A stretch of 64,000 nucleotides of DNA from JACMLD01 sp044227095 (GTDB taxonomy: Bacteria > Bacteroidota > Bacteroidia > Chitinophagales > Chitinophagaceae), in NCBI GenBank assembly GCA_044227095.1, contig JBGAFV010000001.1, forward strand, positions 1,178,001 to 1,242,000, in the 5' to 3' direction. How positions within the stretch are numbered: position 1 is the stretch's first letter; each line of letters starts with the position of its first letter. The notes below the pieces were generated by a model that had not been told where the DNA came from, made no database searches, and worked only from the letters and a program-made list of their open reading frames with translations. Made by a program: the position numbers and the translations under genes. Shown here piece by piece: positions 60,932 through 64,000 of this stretch.

Positions 60932-62491
60932 TCATGCTTGCGCTGTTCTTTTGTGAATTGCATCAACTACACTTCTTGCCGATTCAAATGCACCAGCCAT
61001 CCATGCATTCAGGTATGTCATATGCTCCCCGGCAAAATAAACCTGCTTATCTGGTTGCAATAGCGCTTTATAATACGTTTGCCTTTCTTCTGCAGAATAC
61101 AAAGCCCATCCACCTAAACTGTATTGCGTTTTGTGCCAGCTTATACTAAAAGAAGTTTCAAATTCTTTTGTGTATTGCGGGTGTATTAAACTTCCTTTTT
61201 GCAATGCCAGTTGTTCTCTTTCTTTAACCGATAAATCGCCGGTACGTTTTGCCTTTTCATTAAAATTATAATAGCCAACCAGGATTCCTTTGGCAGACTG
61301 ATAATCGTAAGAAGGATAAAATATTTGCGTAAGATCATTATTGGTATGGGTAATGCCGCCGTAAATGTTTTCGTCTTCTTCCCAAAACCTGCGCTTGAAC
61401 TGAAGGCCTATTTTGCCAGTTGATATATAGGTAACATTGTCAATTGCCCTGCTGGCATCAGAAGAAAAATTATGATCTACATTGCTTAATGCCGGAAGGG
61501 GAATGGTACAAATACAAAAATCTGCCTGCAATTTTTGTTCGCCATCTTTGCTTTTGTATATAACAGTTACGCCTTTTTCTGTATTTTTTACAGAAGTCAC
61601 TTCACATTGAAAACGGATCGACTTGACCAATTGTTTTTCAAATGCTTTTGCTATCATATCCATACCACCAACTGCCTGGAACATGGTCATCTGCAATTCA
61701 TAAGTATATTCTGCAACATTGTAAAAATCAGGATCCATCAAGCCTGAACCAAGAATTGAAGAAAGCGCATAAGCATCGGCGATAGTACCAGGCTTATCCC
61801 CGGCTCCTGGCGCTACGTTATAGCCGCGGCGGGCAGATGCTTTATAGAGTTTATCAGCATTCAGCCCACCTTCTGCCCGCAGGTATTCAATAATTTTTTC
61901 AGTGTCTTCTTTTGTCATTGCAAGGTCCATTTGTTTACTGTCTATAGCCTTGGCAAGCAATTCGTTCATATAGCCACGAACATCGTTGTGTATTTCGCGG
62001 TTGCGGATTTTTTTATTGGAAAGCGGCCCTTTGCCTTCGCTGAAATAATAGGCCGATTCATTTACATTATTGTATACCTGTATGGGCACTTTCAGTTCTT
62101 TACAATAATGCAATGTAAGCTGGTGATGGTGCGGAATACGTGATGGCCCTGCGTTGTAATAAAGCCCTTCATCAAAATTTGCAACCTGTGTAATGTTTCC
62201 GTTTTCTGTATTGGTTGAATTTTTTCTTACACTCCAGCAACGGCCGCCAGATCTGTTCCTTGCTTCAAGTATTGTGCATTGATAGCCGAGCTTTGTAAGT
62301 TCGTACGCCGCTGCCAACCCCGCTAAACCGGCGCCGAGTATAATTATATTTTTTCCTGAACCATTTTTTTCTTGTGGTAACGGATTTACGGGTGCAGTTT
62401 TCAACATGCCCAATGCCAGCATTGCAGGATAGGTGCCTCCGGCCAGCATACCGGATTGCGACAAAAATTGCCTCCGCGATAGTTTTCTCAA
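60932..62491 (-). CDS. Tat-exported FAD-dependent amine oxidase
   Basis: A 519-residue flavoenzyme of the monoamine oxidase family. The N terminus LSRRQFLSQSGMLAG is a typical Tat signal, used by enzymes that fold before export. FAD is bound by IIILGAGLAGLAAAYELTKL and GGRCWSVR; the C-terminal FAD site is VYFAGEHMTYLNAWMAGAFE. The substrate may be an L-amino acid or an amine. The gene precedes the aminotransferase gene and probably shares its promoter. Confidence 0.9.
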   Translation of the reverse strand: MRKLSRRQFLSQSGMLAGGTYPAMLALGMLKTAPVNPLPQEKNGSGKNIIILGAGLAGLAAAYELTKLGYQCTILEARNRSGGRCWSVRKNSTNTENGNITQVANFDEGLYYNAGPSRIPHHHQLTLHYCKELKVPIQVYNNVNESAYYFSEGKGPLSNKKIRNREIHNDVRGYMNELLAKAIDSKQMDLAMTKEDTEKIIEYLRAEGGLNADKLYKASARRGYNVAPGAGDKPGTIADAYALSSILGSGLMDPDFYNVAEYTYELQMTMFQAVGGMDMIAKAFEKQLVKSIRFQCEVTSVKNTEKGVTVIYKSKDGEQKLQADFCICTIPLPALSNVDHNFSSDASRAIDNVTYISTGKIGLQFKRRFWEEDENIYGGITHTNNDLTQIFYPSYDYQSAKGILVGYYNFNEKAKRTGDLSVKEREQLALQKGSLIHPQYTKEFETSFSISWHKTQYSLGGWALYSAEERQTYYKALLQPDKQVYFAGEHMTYLNAWMAGAFESARSVVDAIHKRTAQA

Positions 62492-62610
62492 GCTTTTGTT
62501 TTGGTATTAAATAAACAGGTCCTTTTAAAGTTAAGAAATTTGAGCGAGATGCTGCCTGGCAGGAATAAATTTTTACAGCGGCTGTTTATCTATTTTTCAT
62601 TTCTACGGCA

Positions 62611-63231
62611 TTATGCTGGTGTTTCCATTTTTAAATCGTCAATATTTTTTTTAAGAACGTTCAGGTGTTGGCCATAGCTTTTATTGAGCAGGCGTTTGGC
62701 CAGCCACAAACCTATTGGAACTATTACAATTGTTGTAACAAGCATCCACACAATTATGCGGGGTTTGTTCATAAAATCGGCTAAGGTTTTTCCGGAACTA
62801 AACATTAGCCCGGCCATAAATCCACCACAACAGCCAAAGGGGTAAATAAAAACAGCTGCTTTTAGTTGCAAATCAATCCATGAGCGGATGCTGTGATAAT
62901 GTTTTTCCATCTCTGGCAGTAACGACAGGTTGCCGGGTATTGCCTTGTTTATTTTTCTGTATTTTTCAAAAGAACTGTATCCCCCTAAAACGGTAAACAC
63001 CAATATAACGCCAATGCTAACTACTATTTGCCAGTAGGGATAATAAAAAATTACAACTACATACAATACTGATATTACAACGCACCACATTGTGCTAAAC
63101 AACAGGTTTTGCTTTATTTTTTGCAATGGGTTTGATGATTGCAACTGTTGTATTCGGCCGGGCTGTAGTAAAGCAGAAAGGTCTTTGTCTTCCTGGTTGT
63201 TCAACTCTTTCCAAGATTGTTCTGTGCTCAT
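62611..63231 (-). CDS. Membrane protein after ECF sigma, possible anti-sigma factor
   Basis: A 206-residue protein with a cytoplasmic N terminus (about 1-45) and four membrane helices, for example TMWCVVISVLYVVVIFYYPY and IVWMLVTTIVIVPIGLWLAK. Its start is 1 bp after the sigma stop, a coupling typical of sigma/anti-sigma pairs. No zinc-binding anti-sigma motif is visible, so this rests on position. Confidence 0.62.
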   Translation of the reverse strand: MSTEQSWKELNNQEDKDLSALLQPGRIQQLQSSNPLQKIKQNLLFSTMWCVVISVLYVVVIFYYPYWQIVVSIGVILVFTVLGGYSSFEKYRKINKAIPGNLSLLPEMEKHYHSIRSWIDLQLKAAVFIYPFGCCGGFMAGLMFSSGKTLADFMNKPRIIVWMLVTTIVIVPIGLWLAKRLLNKSYGQHLNVLKKNIDDLKMETPA

Positions 63232-63232
63232 C

Positions 63233-63709
63233 TTATTGCGTTAATAGGTTAGACAATTGTTGTTTAATACGGTAAAGTTTTACCGCTGTGTTATTGGCGG
63301 AAATGCCCAGCATTGCGGCTATTTCATTATTATCAAAACCATCGAGGTGCAAAGAAATAATGGCCCTGTCTGTTTCATTTAGCATGCGGATGGCCTTTTG
63401 TAAACTTGCAGCATTCTCATGTTGTGTAGTGCTATGTTGTATTTGCGGCGAAACATTTTCCAGGTTTTCTTTATAATCTATTATTCCTGGTTTTCTTTTT
63501 TGAGTAAGAATAGTGTTTAAAGAAATCCTGTACAGCCATGTGCTGAATTTGGCATCGCCCCTGAAAGATGGCCAGCCCTTCCATGCATTCAGCAATATTT
63601 CCTGGTACAAATCTTTTTTCTCTTCGGCATTGCTGGCATATAGGCCCGTGAGTTTTGAAATCACCCATTGGTTTTCACGCAGCTTTGCTAAAAATTCTAT
63701 TTCACTCAC
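63233..63709 (-). CDS. ECF-type RNA polymerase sigma-70 factor
   Basis: A 158-residue sigma factor. Region 2: EEKKDLYQEILLNAWKGWPS and TWLYRISLNTILTQKR. Region 4: MLNETDRAIISLHLDGFDNN with the HTH EIAAMLGISANNTAVKLYRI. It is shorter than the first sigma factor of the window (188 aa) and not closely similar to it. It is coupled to the membrane protein gene downstream. Confidence 0.88.
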   Translation of the reverse strand: MSEIEFLAKLRENQWVISKLTGLYASNAEEKKDLYQEILLNAWKGWPSFRGDAKFSTWLYRISLNTILTQKRKPGIIDYKENLENVSPQIQHSTTQHENAASLQKAIRMLNETDRAIISLHLDGFDNNEIAAMLGISANNTAVKLYRIKQQLSNLLTQ

Positions 63710-63918
63710 CGGCTGTTTTTTTATTGATTATATTCTACGCTGTTAAAATTACAGTTTCACTTTACCTTAAGGACATTTCTGTTTGATTGGTAACAAAAGC
63801 AGCTCCTTAATTACAGGAATTAAAAAATATATTTTGGTCGATGGACTGTTTTCCGTCTATCATGACTAATTCACAGTTACTGCCCTATGTGCTATATTTA
63901 GCGTACTAAAATTTTTGT

Positions 63919-64000
63919 ATGAGAAAGTGTTTACTATTACTTATTTGCTTTGTTGTTGTTTTTATATGCCCGGCGCAGAAACTTACAAAACAAGATTATG
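63919..64000 (+). CDS. Start of an exported protein, cut by window edge
   Basis: From the ATG at 63919 the reading frame is open to the edge and gives MRKCLLLLICFVVVFICPAQ followed by KLTKQDY, a clear signal peptide. Only 27 codons are visible, so no family can be named. A near-consensus box TATATTTA (63893-63900) lies 18 bp upstream. Confidence 0.65.
   Translation, partial: MRKCLLLLICFVVVFICPAQKLTKQDY

Overview
The window looks like a chromosomal segment of a Bacteroidota bacterium, most likely of the Chitinophagaceae. The signs are start sites without Shine-Dalgarno sequences, -7 boxes of the TAnnTTTG type, an Oar-like TonB-dependent receptor, a C-terminal type IX secretion sorting domain, a Rho factor with a long disordered insert, many SpII lipoproteins, and repeat-filled AT-rich spacers. 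I see no rRNA, tRNA, CRISPR array, integrase or intact insertion sequence.

Layout. 1-4.3 kb: a truncated Old Yellow Enzyme reductase, an exported DUF1080 protein, a CvfB-like S1 protein, a small unknown gene and a KAS III enzyme. 4.3-7.8 kb: a six-gene minus-strand operon with an ECF sigma factor, a membrane protein, a Spy/CpxP-like protein, a YHYH lipoprotein, a SCO1-type protein and a MORN-type protein. 7.9-13.3 kb: a 7TMR-DISM hybrid histidine kinase, an OmpA lipoprotein and rho. 13.6-19.7 kb: an RND efflux operon (small exported protein, TolC-like, RND pump, membrane fusion protein). 19.8-25.9 kb: the TonB receptor, asnS and a lone ExbD. 26.4-37.6 kb: a DUF3089 lipoprotein, a 2-oxoglutarate oxygenase, a PadR-PspC pair, a class C serine hydrolase, gcvT, an SRPBCC protein, a ComB-like phosphatase and dnaN.

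38.0-42.3 kb: tag, an SRPBCC membrane protein, a tightly coupled NAD-kinase-like/SPFH pair, a frameshifted DinD-like remnant and a small zinc-ribbon protein. 42.5-49.7 kb: ssb, a PIF1/RecD-like helicase with a C-terminal HTH, then the most unusual locus of the window: a stand-alone SET-domain protein, an ATP-grasp ligase, an ATP-grasp/SET fusion and a six-TM ABC-type membrane protein without an ATPase domain. 49.7-64 kb: a YtxH-like protein, an RDD protein, a sorting-domain protein, an M20 peptidase, a YugP-like protease, an exported cyanophycinase, exported PLP and FAD enzymes, a secreted Hint-domain protein, a second ECF sigma factor with a membrane partner, and the start of an exported protein at the right edge.

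The spacers carry several unrelated families of short repeats. One has a ~34-bp core resembling CCACGGAGACACGG..., in about eight copies across four spacers, sometimes as inverted pairs. Others are AGCTTGTAGC-type words, a cluster of eight different palindromes, a GGATTTGG-rich tract and a 21-bp perfect inverted repeat that overlaps a promoter. All function calls come from reading motifs and recalling families; no database search was possible.
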